Origin: Mycobacterium paraseoulense
Lineage (GTDB): Bacteria; Actinomycetota; Actinomycetes; Mycobacteriales; Mycobacteriaceae
Reading direction: 5' to 3'
NCBI RefSeq assembly: GCF_010731655.1
Contig: NZ_AP022619.1
Span: 4,836,001 to 4,900,000, forward strand
Length of the DNA stretch: 64,000 bases
Part shown: in pieces, positions 43,193 to 52,431 of the stretch
How the letters are laid out: every line of letters begins with the position of its first letter
How positions within the stretch are numbered: the stretch's first letter is position 1
Notes under the pieces: generated by a model
Told to the model about the DNA's origin: nothing
Databases searched by the model: none
Seen by the model: the letters and a program-made list of their open reading frames with translations, nothing else
Program-made: the position numbers and the translations under genes

Positions 43193-44542
43193 TCAGGTCC
43201 ACGGGCCGGGGAAGTGGCCGTCCTGGTCCTGCACCATCACGATGTCCTTGCACTCCCCGTTCAGCGCCGCGGCATTCTCACCGCGGCACACCAGGGTCCA
43301 GCCCGAGATCCGCGCGAAGGGCCGGACGGACCAGGTGGTCGCGATCGGGTCGGTGGCAGGCAGGGCGAGGACGGCGAACGTGTTGCCGACGTTGGTGATG
43401 TAGAGGTGGTCCTCGAAGAACGCCAATTTGGCGATTGGCATCTTCTTCGCGTCGTCGCGCGTCTTCAGCAAGTCCCACTGCTGCGTGCGCAGGTTCCACA
43501 CCCCGAATCCGAACTGCGAATTATCGGAGTTGCGGCCGTCGATGAAGAGCTTCCCGTCCGACAACGTGGCGGAGAGCCCGCCGCCCGAAACCTTGTCGGA
43601 GTCACCGACTTTGATGACGGATTTGGCGTTCAGGTCGTAGAACATCGTCGAGACCACCGGGGGATTGTAGGAATCCCAGTGCGTCATCTTCACCAGTTTG
43701 TCCGGGCCGTCGGATAACTCGCCATCGACCGTCCAGATGTCGTTGTCCTGATAGATCGCTTCCCCGCTTGGCCGGCGCAGCTCGGCACCGGACGTCTTGG
43801 CGGCGTCGGTGTTTCGCTGGAATGACAACACGTCCTGCCACGCATGACCCGGCTGCGGGTCGTCCCACATCGGCGAGAGATCCGAACCGGAAAGGATCAC
43901 GGTCCGCGGCGCCGAGGTGGCGCTGTGCCCGTCGGTAAAGGCGTTCACCCACGCGACACCCGACGCGGTCGCCGCCAGGCTCCAGTCGTTGGGTGGGGTC
44001 AACTTCAGGTCGGGGTTCGGCGGCTGCAGCTCTTTGGTCACCAACGGATGGTTGGTCTTGAGGTCAAAGGCGTATGCGGTGGCCTTGGCGACCTCGGGTT
44101 CCGGGCCGTGCGCGGGCTTGACGGTCGTCGTCAGATAGACGACCTTCATGTCCTCCGCCGTGCCGGTCAGCGCGCAGATGCCCCCGGTCAGATTCTCGCC
44201 GGCGGGGACCGTGGGGACCCCGGGCGCCACGTATTGCCCGGTTTTCGTATCGAATACTTTGGGCCGGATGCCCTCGAGCGCGGATTTGCCCGGCGAGAAT
44301 TTATCGGGACAACCGAAGTACGCGGTTGCGCCGTAGGTTTTCCAGTCCTTCTCGAGCGGACCCGTCACCGGAGGCGGCAGGGGAGCCGACTGGGCGGTCG
44401 CTTTACCGGCGGAAGTCGAGGTGGTCGGGACCGCCGCGGGGGGCGACGCGGTTTCCGAACAGGAAACGACGGCCAGGCAGACAACGGACGTGACCAGGGC
44501 AAGCCCCCATTTGGGCACAGTTTGCCCCGTAAACGCCCGCAT
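43193..44542 (-). CDS. Lipoprotein of unknown function
   Basis: 449-aa lipoprotein with lipobox LAVVSCSE (Cys28), a Pro/Ser/Thr-rich linker to about residue 55, then a large extracellular part rich in beta-strand and Trp (WSLAATASGVAWVNAF, FGFGVWNLRTQQWDLL) that looks like a beta-propeller. I do not recognise the family. ATG 44542 is chosen because it gives the signal peptide. Alone between unrelated genes. Confidence 0.75.
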   Translation of the reverse strand: MRAFTGQTVPKWGLALVTSVVCLAVVSCSETASPPAAVPTTSTSAGKATAQSAPLPPPVTGPLEKDWKTYGATAYFGCPDKFSPGKSALEGIRPKVFDTKTGQYVAPGVPTVPAGENLTGGICALTGTAEDMKVVYLTTTVKPAHGPEPEVAKATAYAFDLKTNHPLVTKELQPPNPDLKLTPPNDWSLAATASGVAWVNAFTDGHSATSAPRTVILSGSDLSPMWDDPQPGHAWQDVLSFQRNTDAAKTSGAELRRPSGEAIYQDNDIWTVDGELSDGPDKLVKMTHWDSYNPPVVSTMFYDLNAKSVIKVGDSDKVSGGGLSATLSDGKLFIDGRNSDNSQFGFGVWNLRTQQWDLLKTRDDAKKMPIAKLAFFEDHLYITNVGNTFAVLALPATDPIATTWSVRPFARISGWTLVCRGENAAALNGECKDIVMVQDQDGHFPGPWT

Positions 44543-44645
44543 CAAGAAACCCCCGTTAAGTTCGTGTAACCAACGAGCGTAAAGCGGGCCGGGACCCACC
44601 GCGACTTGTGTCAGGCGGTCTTCGTCACACCCGGCCGCGGACCTG

Positions 44646-45875
44646 CTATCGGTCGAACTCGATGGGCAGGCTCTCGGGGCCGCTCAGGCTCACCATCGGT
44701 TTCCACGGAACCGGCCCGGCGGTGCGCGGGTTGAGCAGGCGGCCCGCGATGACGTTCAGCGCTTCGGCGATCTCGCGGCGGGCCAGGTTGGCCCCCAGGC
44801 AGTAGTGCACGCCGCCGCCGAAGGTCAAGATGGGCGGCGCGCCCGCTCGCGTGATGTCGACGCGGTCGGGGTCGTCGTACACCGCCGGGTCGCGGTTGGC
44901 CGCGGCGGTGTTCACCAGGACCATCGTGCCGGCGGGAAAGAGGTAGCCGTCCAGCTCGGCGTCCTCGATCACCAGCCGCAGGGTTCCGCACGCGATCGGC
45001 GAGTGGCGCATGGTCTCCTCGACGGCGCGCATCGCCAGTTCGGGGTGCGCCTTGAGCAGGTCCCACTGCTCCGGGTGCTCGCACAGGACGTGCACCGAGG
45101 CGGCCACCTGGTTTCGGGTGGTGTCCGTCCCCGCCAGGAGCAGGCCGCCCGCGAGCATTCGCAATTCGGCGGTGTTCAGGCGGTCGTCGTCGTCCTCGGC
45201 GCGGATCAGGTCGGAAAGCAGGTCATCGGTCAGGCTGTGCCGCCGCCGCGCCACCATGTCGTCGACGTAGTCGTCGAGCTGCCGCCAGGCCTCCATGACG
45301 ACGGGCTCGACTTGCCGGAGGTCGACGCTGAAGCTGAAGGCCTTGAAGACGTCGTCGGCCCACAAGGAGAACTGTTGCCAGTCCTCGCGGGGCGCGCCGA
45401 GCAATGCGCAGATGATCGGGACGGGGTAGGGGCGCGCGAGGTCGGTGACGACGTCGCAGCGGCCCGCGTCGGCGACCCCGTCGACCAGCTCGTTCATCAC
45501 CTTGGCCATGGTGTCGTGCAGCCTCAGGATCGCGCGCGGCGTGAACGCCTTCGATGTCAGGCTGCGCAGCCGATGGTGTGCGTCGCCTTCCAGGCACAGC
45601 AGGCTGTTGACCACCTTGTCCCACAGCGGACCCGACGTGACGCCCTGGGCGAGCAGATTGATGCCGGGCGGGATGTGGAATCGGCCGTCGCGCAGGACGG
45701 AGCGGACGAGCTGGTAGGACAGGACTTCGGGTCCGTGCGGTCCGATGGCCACGGGGGCGTGCCGTTGCGCCGCCTGAATGCGCGGATAGACGTCGGCGGG
45801 GGGTTCCTCGGGGCCGTATGTGAGCGTCGGCAGATCGGCATCGAAAACGCTTGTGGCAACGGTACCGACGGTCAT
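44646..45875 (-). CDS. Cytochrome P450
   Basis: 409-aa soluble P450. The I-helix reads GGLLLAGTDTTRNQ, the ExxR helix is EETMRH and the heme loop FGGGVHYCLGANLARRE holds the Cys ligand. ATG 45875 follows GAGGAGACC. No ferredoxin gene is adjacent. Family number and substrate not assigned. Confidence 0.92.
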   Translation of the reverse strand: MTVGTVATSVFDADLPTLTYGPEEPPADVYPRIQAAQRHAPVAIGPHGPEVLSYQLVRSVLRDGRFHIPPGINLLAQGVTSGPLWDKVVNSLLCLEGDAHHRLRSLTSKAFTPRAILRLHDTMAKVMNELVDGVADAGRCDVVTDLARPYPVPIICALLGAPREDWQQFSLWADDVFKAFSFSVDLRQVEPVVMEAWRQLDDYVDDMVARRRHSLTDDLLSDLIRAEDDDDRLNTAELRMLAGGLLLAGTDTTRNQVAASVHVLCEHPEQWDLLKAHPELAMRAVEETMRHSPIACGTLRLVIEDAELDGYLFPAGTMVLVNTAAANRDPAVYDDPDRVDITRAGAPPILTFGGGVHYCLGANLARREIAEALNVIAGRLLNPRTAGPVPWKPMVSLSGPESLPIEFDR

Positions 45876-46029
45876 GACGGTCTCCTCGAGGTTGCGCGAA
45901 TAGTCCGCGACAACTTGCACACAATGTATGGCCGCGCCCGTGGGCTGTCAACGACCTCGCGCGTAGCCGCGGCCATTCGACGCCGCCGGCCATACAAAAA
46001 GCATCGGCCGTGTGGCCACCAAGCGGCGG

Positions 46030-47223
46030 CTACCGGCCCCTCATGCCGCGGGTCAACTGGCCGCCGAGCAGCGCCAGCGCGAACACGCCCCCGATGATCC
46101 CCGAAACAAGCAGTGGCAGTTGGCCGTTCGAACCCCACAGCAACCCCGCCCACAACCCTGCCACCAGGACGGCCAAGCCGATCGCGCCCTGGAACAGGCC
46201 CTGCGCGCTGGCCTGGTGCTCCTGATCGACGAGCCCGGAAATCCAGGCCTTGCCGACGCCGTCGGTGCACCCGGTGAACAACCCATAGGCGCCGATCAGC
46301 AGCCAGGAGGTCACGATGTCGGTGGTCAGCCCCAACCCGATGTAACCAACCGCGAAGAAGGTCAGGCCGAGGCCGAACAACGCCGGGCGGCCGACGCGGT
46401 CGGCCAGCGATCCGGCCGGGTAGCTGGCCAGGGCGTACACGGCGTTGTACCCGACGTACGCCAGGATCACCCCCACCACCGAGAAGCCGATCTCGTTGAG
46501 GCGCAACAACAGCAGGGCGTCGGGAAAATTCACCATGCTGAAGACCACCAGGAGCGCGGTCACCCGCCAGTACGGCCGCGGCAACGAGCGCACACCGGCC
46601 CACATCGACGGCCGCGGCGCGAGCGGGGCACCGCGGCGCCGCTCGCGCACCAGAAAGACGAGCGCCACGGACAGGACAGCGGGCACGATGGCGATATACA
46701 GCAGAGGGGCGATGCGGTGGTCCAGCAGCTCGTAGCCCGCCAACCCGATCAGCGGACCGGCGACGGCGCCCAGGGTGTCCATCGTGCGGTGGAATCCGAA
46801 AACCCGCCCGCGCAGGGGCTCGGCGACGCCGTCGACCAGCAGTGCGTCCCGCGGTGCGCCGCGGACCCCCTTGCCGAGCCGGTCGACGACACGACCCGCC
46901 AGCACACCGGGCCAGGCCGCCGCCACCGCGATGATGACCTTCCCGAGCGCGGCCATCCCGTAGCCGCCGGCGATCAGCGGGCGGCGCTGAAACCTGTCGC
47001 CGAGCGGGCCCGCGGCGAGTTTCGTCAGCGACGCCGCACCCTCGGCGGCCCCCTCGACGGCTCCCACCACCGATGGGGGCGCGCCCAACACGGCCGTCAG
47101 GTAGATCGGCAACAGCGGATACAGCAGCTCACTGGCGGTGTCCTGCAGAAATGAGACCCCGGAGAGCACCCGAACGTTGCGGGTGAGCCAGCGGGGGCCC
47201 GCGTCAGTTTGACTCTTGGGCAC
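46030..47223 (-). CDS. Major facilitator superfamily transporter
   Basis: 397-aa MFS protein with about 12 helices. The loop 2-3 motif appears as GPLGDRFQRRPLIAGG and again as GSLADRVGRPALFG in the second half. The GTG at 47223 is chosen, overlapping the end of the NYN gene by 20 bases; the longer frame to 47271 would overlap more and lacks signals. Resembles bacterial exporters of the YfcJ/efflux type. Substrate unknown. Confidence 0.82.
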   Translation of the reverse strand: MPKSQTDAGPRWLTRNVRVLSGVSFLQDTASELLYPLLPIYLTAVLGAPPSVVGAVEGAAEGAASLTKLAAGPLGDRFQRRPLIAGGYGMAALGKVIIAVAAAWPGVLAGRVVDRLGKGVRGAPRDALLVDGVAEPLRGRVFGFHRTMDTLGAVAGPLIGLAGYELLDHRIAPLLYIAIVPAVLSVALVFLVRERRRGAPLAPRPSMWAGVRSLPRPYWRVTALLVVFSMVNFPDALLLLRLNEIGFSVVGVILAYVGYNAVYALASYPAGSLADRVGRPALFGLGLTFFAVGYIGLGLTTDIVTSWLLIGAYGLFTGCTDGVGKAWISGLVDQEHQASAQGLFQGAIGLAVLVAGLWAGLLWGSNGQLPLLVSGIIGGVFALALLGGQLTRGMRGR

Positions 47224-48109
47224 GAAGCCGCACCATCCGGGTCGTCGACGTCTCGTCCAACTCGACGACATCGGAACGCGAACGCAGGAAATCGCTGAAT
47301 GACCGGAATCCCAAAGATCTTTCGCTGAACGACGGGTCCATTCGCTTCATCTGTGCCTTCACCGCGGAGTTGTGCAGCCAGTCGACGTCGTCCTTCTCCA
47401 GGCCGATCTGCAGCGCGCGCGTCAGCAGCGCCGTGGCGGCGGCCTGCGGATCGGGCGGCTCCGGTTCCTCGGGCTGCGCCGTCTTGGCGCGCCCGGCCGG
47501 TCGCTTCGGTCGCTTCGCCTCGTCGCCGGCGTCGGCCGCCGCGGGACCCGGTTCGAGCGCCGGCACGCCCGGCAGCGAGTCGTAGATGACGAACTCGTCG
47601 CAGGCCGCCGCCAGCGCCCGGCTCGACGCGCCGGCCACCCCGATGCCCACCACGTACCGGCCCAGCCGCTTGCAGCGCTGGGCCAGCGGGATGTAGTCGG
47701 AGTCGCCGGCCACGATCACCACGTGGGTGAGGTCGGGCAGCCGGAACATGTCCTCGACCGCGTCGACGGCCAGCCGGATATCGGCGCCGTTCTTGCCGTA
47801 GGCCGCCGCGGGGAACAGCTGCACCAGGTCAACTGCGCGGGCCACCAACTGCCCGCGGTACCCGGCGTTGATATCGGCCGACCAGTCCGCGTACGCGCGG
47901 GTGAGCACCAGGGTGCCGAACGACGACGCGAAGTCGAGGATCGCGCCGACGTCGACGGTGGCCCGATCCAGCCGCTCGGCATACTGCTCGAGCCCCTTGG
48001 CCTTGTCCCGCTGGAACGAGCTTCGGCCATGAACCTGGTCATATCGTGAAATCACGATGTTGTCGAAGTCGAGGTAGACGGCCACGCGGGCCGCGATGGG
48101 TTCCGTCAT
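47204..48109 (-). CDS. NYN-domain (PIN-like) putative nuclease with OST-HTH-like tail
   Basis: 301-aa protein. Residues 8-165 form an NYN/LabA-type PIN domain with acidic residues in YLDFDNI, NGADIRLAVDAVEDM and VAGDSDYIPLAQ, the expected metal-binding nuclease site. A Pro/Ala/Lys linker follows, then a C-terminal domain (ALLTRALQIGLEKDDVDWLH, RSFSDFLRS) resembling an OST-HTH/LOTUS RNA-binding fold. Probably acts on RNA. Divergent from the next gene. Confidence 0.8.
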   Translation of the reverse strand: MTEPIAARVAVYLDFDNIVISRYDQVHGRSSFQRDKAKGLEQYAERLDRATVDVGAILDFASSFGTLVLTRAYADWSADINAGYRGQLVARAVDLVQLFPAAAYGKNGADIRLAVDAVEDMFRLPDLTHVVIVAGDSDYIPLAQRCKRLGRYVVGIGVAGASSRALAAACDEFVIYDSLPGVPALEPGPAAADAGDEAKRPKRPAGRAKTAQPEEPEPPDPQAAATALLTRALQIGLEKDDVDWLHNSAVKAQMKRMDPSFSERSLGFRSFSDFLRSRSDVVELDETSTTRMVRLRAQESN

Positions 48110-48219
48110 GGGCTAAATCATCGCTGAGGCGTCCGGCACTGTGGCGGTCGGAAGCGTTTTCCGTCACGATTCGCCCCGGCGGGGCCCTAGACAGCAGCCA
48201 TATCGGGTACACCTGGGCA

Positions 48220-49092
48220 ATGAACGAGTTGAAGTTCCTCGAGTTGCACGGCGATCGGGTCGCCTACCGCGACGAGGGCGACGGTGAGGTGCTACTGCTC
48301 ATCCACGGCATGGCGGGCAGTTCGGAGACATGGCGGTCGGTGATACCTCCGCTGTCGAAGAAATTCCGGGTCATCGCCCCGGACCTGCTCGGACACGGCG
48401 AATCGGCGAAACCGCGCACCGACTACTCGCTGGGCGCCTTCGCGGTCTGGCTGCGCGACCTGCTCGACGAACTCGGCGTCAGCCAGGCCACCCTGGTGGG
48501 TCAATCCCTCGGCGGCGGGGTCGCGATGCAGTTCGTCTATCAGCATCCCGACTACGCCAAGCGGTTGATCCTGATCAGCAGCGGCGGCCTGGGCCCCGAT
48601 GTGGGGTGGGTGCTGCGCCTGCTCTCGGCGCCGGGGGCGGAGCTGGTATTGCCCATCATCGCGCCCAAGCCCGTGCTGTCGGTCGGCAACAAACTGAGGT
48701 CGTGGTTGAGAGGCGCGGGCATCCACTCGCCGCGCGGGGCCGAGATCTGGAGCGCCTACACGTCGCTGTCGGACGGCGAGACGCGCCAGTCGTTTCTTCG
48801 GACGCTGCGATCGGTGGTCGACTACCGCGGGCAGGCAGTCAGCGCGCTCAGCAGGCTGCGGCTGCGTGAGGACCTCCCGGTCATGGCGATCTGGGGGGAG
48901 CGCGACGGCATCATTCCGGTCGACCACGCGTACGCAGCGCACGAGGCCCGCACCGACGCGAGGCTGGAAATCCTCCCCGACGTCGGCCACTTCGCACAGG
49001 TGGAGGCGCCGAACCAGGTGGTGGAGCTGATCGAGGATTTCATCGCGACCGGCGACCGCCACGACACGCAGAGTGCCCAGGCGCAGCTGTAG
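48220..49092 (+). CDS. Alpha/beta hydrolase
   Basis: 290-aa serine hydrolase. Oxyanion HGMAGSSETW near 30-39, nucleophile Ser in VGQSLGGG near 97, acid in GERDGIIP, His in VGHFAQVEAP near 262. ATG 48220 starts just before the first strand (LKFLELHGDRVAYRD). The fold is that of the meta-cleavage product hydrolases and haloperoxidase-like enzymes. Substrate unknown. Confidence 0.85.
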   Translation: MNELKFLELHGDRVAYRDEGDGEVLLLIHGMAGSSETWRSVIPPLSKKFRVIAPDLLGHGESAKPRTDYSLGAFAVWLRDLLDELGVSQATLVGQSLGGGVAMQFVYQHPDYAKRLILISSGGLGPDVGWVLRLLSAPGAELVLPIIAPKPVLSVGNKLRSWLRGAGIHSPRGAEIWSAYTSLSDGETRQSFLRTLRSVVDYRGQAVSALSRLRLREDLPVMAIWGERDGIIPVDHAYAAHEARTDARLEILPDVGHFAQVEAPNQVVELIEDFIATGDRHDTQSAQAQL

Positions 49093-49150
49093 CTGAGGCG
49101 ACGGCAATCGATCGCGCCGCGCCGCGCTCGCCGGTCGTAAAATTGGGGCA

Positions 49151-50515
49151 ATGCCCAAAACCGCGGGTGCAGCACTTCCTCCCGGGCCCCGGCTGCCCCG
49201 GGCGGTACAGGCCGCGGTCATGCTGCACCGAGGGTCGCGCTTCGTCGCCGCCTGCCGGCGGCGTTACGGGGATGTGTTCACGCTGCGCGTCGCCGGGATG
49301 GGCACGCTGGTGTATCTGGCCGACCCGTCCGATATCAAGGCGGTATTCGCCGGCGACCCGCATGTCTTCCATGCGGGCGAAGCGAATTCGATTCTGAGCG
49401 GGTTGCTCGGCGACACCTCTCTTCTGGTGATCGACGAAGACGTCCATCGGGATCGGCGCCGCCTGATGCTGCCGCCGTTTCACCGCGACGCCGTCGCGCG
49501 CCAAGCCGGGCTGATGGCTGAGATTGCCGCGGCGAATATCGCGGGGTGGCCGGTGGGCAAGAGCTTCGCGGCCGCGCCCAAGATGTCGGAGATCACCCTC
49601 GAGGTGATCCTGCGCACCGTCATCGGCGCCACCGACCCGGCCCGGCTCGCGGCCCTGCGGGCGATCATGCCGCGGCTGCTCACCGTGGGCTCGTGGGCGA
49701 CGCTGGCGCTGGCGAAGCCGGAGCTGCAGCGCTACCTCCCCTGGCGGGGACTGCGCCGGTGCATGGCCGAAGCAGACCGTCTGCTCTATACGGAGATCGC
49801 CGAGCGCCGCGCGGATCCCCACCTGGCCGAACGCACCGACGTGCTGGCCATGCTGGTCCGCGCCGACGACGGCGGACGGACGATGTCCGACCACGAGCTG
49901 CGGGACCAGCTGATGACGTTGCTGGTGGCCGGGCACGACACCACCGCGAACGGGTTGTCCTGGGCGCTCGAGCGGTTGACCCGCCACCCCGCCGTGCTGG
50001 CCAAGGCCGTCGCCGCCGCCGAGGCCAGCGCCGCGGGTGACCCGGCCGGGGACGAATATCTCGACGCGCTGGTGAAGGAGACGTTGCGGATCCGTCCGGT
50101 GGTGTTCGACGTGGGGCGGGTCCTGACCGAACCGGCCGACGTGGCCGGCTACCGGCTGCCGGCCGGGGTGATGGTGGCGCCTGGAATCGGGCTGGTGCAC
50201 ACCAGCGCCTCGGTGTACCAGGATCCGCACCGGTTCGATCCGGACCGCATGCTGGGCGCCGCGCTGAGCCCGACGACCTGGTTCCCGTTCGGCGGAGGCA
50301 ACCGTCGCTGTCTGGGCGCCGGCTTCGCCCTGGTCGAGATGCGGGTGGTGCTGCGCGAGATCCTGCGCCGGGCCGATCTGGAGACCACCGCCGCGGCCGG
50401 CGAACGGCAGAAGCTGAAATTCGTCGTGCTGGTGCCGCATCGCGGGGCCCGGATCCGGCTGAGGGCGGTCAGGGACGTCCCCGCCGCGGCGGGGACGCGG
50501 ACGCCGGCCCGGTAG
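49151..50515 (+). CDS. Cytochrome P450, CYP135B-like
   Basis: 454-aa P450. N-terminal Pro-rich LPPGPRLPRAVQ, I-helix LLVAGHDTTANGLSWALERL, ExxR in KETLRI and heme loop FPFGGGNRRCLGAGFALVEM. By sequence type and order it matches Rv0568 (cyp135B1). Substrate unknown. It marks the return to the H37Rv gene order after the accessory region. Confidence 0.9.
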   Translation: MPKTAGAALPPGPRLPRAVQAAVMLHRGSRFVAACRRRYGDVFTLRVAGMGTLVYLADPSDIKAVFAGDPHVFHAGEANSILSGLLGDTSLLVIDEDVHRDRRRLMLPPFHRDAVARQAGLMAEIAAANIAGWPVGKSFAAAPKMSEITLEVILRTVIGATDPARLAALRAIMPRLLTVGSWATLALAKPELQRYLPWRGLRRCMAEADRLLYTEIAERRADPHLAERTDVLAMLVRADDGGRTMSDHELRDQLMTLLVAGHDTTANGLSWALERLTRHPAVLAKAVAAAEASAAGDPAGDEYLDALVKETLRIRPVVFDVGRVLTEPADVAGYRLPAGVMVAPGIGLVHTSASVYQDPHRFDPDRMLGAALSPTTWFPFGGGNRRCLGAGFALVEMRVVLREILRRADLETTAAAGERQKLKFVVLVPHRGARIRLRAVRDVPAAAGTRTPAR

Positions 50516-51682
50516 CTAAATGCCGTAATCCGGCAGGTCGAAGTCGTCGCGCACGCCGCCCGCGAACAGCGTCGCCAGTGGGGCGAAATTCATGGTGCGC
50601 AGCGCCACGTCGCGCAACCACAGTCCGAATCGGGTCCGGGTGGCGAAGAACCCGATGTAGCGGGCCGCACCGGCTTGCTTGTCGCCGATGAAGGGCCGCA
50701 TGCGCGCCTCATACGCGCCGAAAGCGCGGCAATGATCGCCCCCGGCGCGGGCGAGTTCGCCCGCCAGCACGTATGCCTCGGTGATGGCCAGGCCGGTGCC
50801 CTCCCCGCCGAGTAGCGAAATACACCCGGCCGCATCGCCGATCAACAACACCCGGCCACGGGACCAGCGGTCCATCCGAATCTGGCTGACGACGTCGAAG
50901 TACAGGTCTTCGACGTCGTCGAGTGCGGCCAGCATGGGTTTGGCCTCCCAGCCGAGGTCGCCGAACTCTTTGCGCAACTGGTCTTTCGGCGCGATCCCGT
51001 CATCATCGTGCCCGGCGCGGAAGATGAACAGGAACGTGGTGCGATCGTCGCGCAGCGCGAAACGCGCCAGCTGCCGCCCGGGGGCGGCGTAGGTCACGTA
51101 GGCGAGCTCCTCGCGCGGACGGTAACCGTCGACCACGCAGGCCGCGACCTTGCAACCCAGATAGTGCTCGAATGGTCGCTCTGGCCCGAACACCAGACCG
51201 CGCACGTTGGAATGCAGTCCGTCGGCGCCGATCAGCAGGTCGAAATCGCGCGGCGCGCCGTTGTCGAAGGTGAGCCGTACGCCGTCGCCGCGGTCGTCGA
51301 CGGTGGCGATGCTGTCGCCGAAGATGGTTTCGACCTTGTCCTCGATGGTGGTGTAGATCGCCGCGGCCAGATCGCCGCGCCGCAGGCTGGTGAGGTCGGC
51401 GCCGAGGACCCGGCGAAAGACGTTCACGTCCACGTCCGCCTTGACCTCGCCGTTCGGGCCGACCGAGCGAAGCCGTTCCATGTGGTAGCCGGCGGCGCGG
51501 ATCTGCTCTTCGATGCCCATCCGCTTGGCCACCTGGTAGCCGACGCCCCAGAAGTCGATCATGTAGCCGCCGGTGCGGAATTGCGGCGCCTGCTCGATCA
51601 GCGTCGGCGTGTGGCCGGTGCGCTGCAGCCAGTGGGCAAGGGCCGCCCCGGCCACGCCGGCGCCGCTGATGGCGATTCTCAT
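50516..51682 (-). CDS. FAD-dependent monooxygenase (PHBH type)
   Basis: 388-aa flavoprotein. Dinucleotide motif ISGAGVAGAALAHWLQ at 4-19, DG motif LLIGADGLHSNVRG near 160 and the second FAD motif LLIGDAAGCISLLGGEGTG near 285. Size and type fit Rv0575c. ATG 51682 is preferred over 51712. It converges on the P450 with no gap. Substrate unknown. Confidence 0.88.
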   Translation of the reverse strand: MRIAISGAGVAGAALAHWLQRTGHTPTLIEQAPQFRTGGYMIDFWGVGYQVAKRMGIEEQIRAAGYHMERLRSVGPNGEVKADVDVNVFRRVLGADLTSLRRGDLAAAIYTTIEDKVETIFGDSIATVDDRGDGVRLTFDNGAPRDFDLLIGADGLHSNVRGLVFGPERPFEHYLGCKVAACVVDGYRPREELAYVTYAAPGRQLARFALRDDRTTFLFIFRAGHDDDGIAPKDQLRKEFGDLGWEAKPMLAALDDVEDLYFDVVSQIRMDRWSRGRVLLIGDAAGCISLLGGEGTGLAITEAYVLAGELARAGGDHCRAFGAYEARMRPFIGDKQAGAARYIGFFATRTRFGLWLRDVALRTMNFAPLATLFAGGVRDDFDLPDYGI

Positions 51683-51690
51683 GGCGGCCT

Positions 51691-52056
51691 CTACGCTCGC
51701 ACCCACTCCCATGCCGCGTCCAGTCGCTCACGGTCGAAAGTTCGCAACTCGCCGCTCATCAGCCACGCGGCGGCGACGTTGACGCACCATTGCTCCCACC
51801 GCGGCGCGCCGACCACGGCAACCTTGCGAAAGTCGTTGCGGTGCCCGATGTCGAAAACGGTGTTGACCCACGCCGCGCGCAGGGTCCATCCGTCGAACGG
51901 CTCGCCGATGAGGAAGAGCACCTTCAGGGTGCCGAAGCGGTCGAGCAAGCTCTGCACCGTGGGCACCAGCACGTCGCGGTAATCGCCCGCGGTCAGTTTG
52001 CCCGTCGCGCACAGTCCCAGCACGTCGCGGTCGCTCCCGCGCATGACGTCGATCAC
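51691..52056 (-). CDS. SpoIIAA-like (STAS-fold) protein
   Basis: 121-aa protein with the small alpha/beta pattern of the SpoIIAA-like family (VLGLCATGKLTAGDYRDVL, LKVLFLIGEPFDGWTL, VAVVGAPRWEQW). Family members are often anion or lipid binding and have no fixed role. It overlaps the upstream small gene by 4 bases (ATGA) and lies 8 bases before the monooxygenase, so the three form one operon. Confidence 0.75.
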   Translation of the reverse strand: MIDVMRGSDRDVLGLCATGKLTAGDYRDVLVPTVQSLLDRFGTLKVLFLIGEPFDGWTLRAAWVNTVFDIGHRNDFRKVAVVGAPRWEQWCVNVAAAWLMSGELRTFDRERLDAAWEWVRA

Positions 52057-52370
52057 GGCCGGCCTCGCAGTTGAATGTACGGCGCGAACAGCTCATCGGC
52101 TGCGGTGTCCAAATCGTCCGGGGCGTCGATGATCACGACGAACGCGTCGTCGCTCTCCTCGGTGCCGAACCGCAGAAACGGGCAGCACTCGCGCTCGCGA
52201 CGCACCAGTTCCCGTGCCTGCGCGGCGGCCGCCGGCCGGTACCGCAGCCGCATCCGCTGGCCATCGCGCTGATGAGTCTGTAGGGCCGTCGCGTTGAGTT
52301 GTCCGATCCACGCCATTCGCGCCGCGTGATCGGAGGCCGTCAGGCTGCAGGCAAGGTCATTCTCGGGCAT
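52053..52370 (-). CDS. Small Cys-containing protein beside a MerR regulator
   Basis: 105-aa soluble protein with one notable motif, RRERECCPFLRFG, near residue 60. Similar CCPFL proteins are found next to MerR regulators. It could bind a metal or thiol-reactive compound, but I cannot name a function. It starts 62 bases from the divergent MerR gene and heads the operon with the SpoIIAA-like protein and the monooxygenase. Confidence 0.65.
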   Translation of the reverse strand: MPENDLACSLTASDHAARMAWIGQLNATALQTHQRDGQRMRLRYRPAAAAQARELVRRERECCPFLRFGTEESDDAFVVIIDAPDDLDTAADELFAPYIQLRGRP

Positions 52371-52375
52371 GCCTC

Positions 52376-52407
52376 AAGGATCGGACTTCACGTGGGTTGA
52401 GGGTCAA
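52376..52407 (-). promoter_or_regulatory. MerR-type promoter with long spacer
   Basis: On the minus strand TTGACC (52402-52407), a 19-base spacer, then GATCCT. Spacers of 19-20 bases are the mark of MerR-controlled promoters. The spacer contains CACGTG but only a weak longer dyad. It would drive the 52370 operon under the divergent MerR protein. Confidence 0.4.
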
Positions 52408-52431
52408 GACCGCACGCGAGACCATGGGGAG

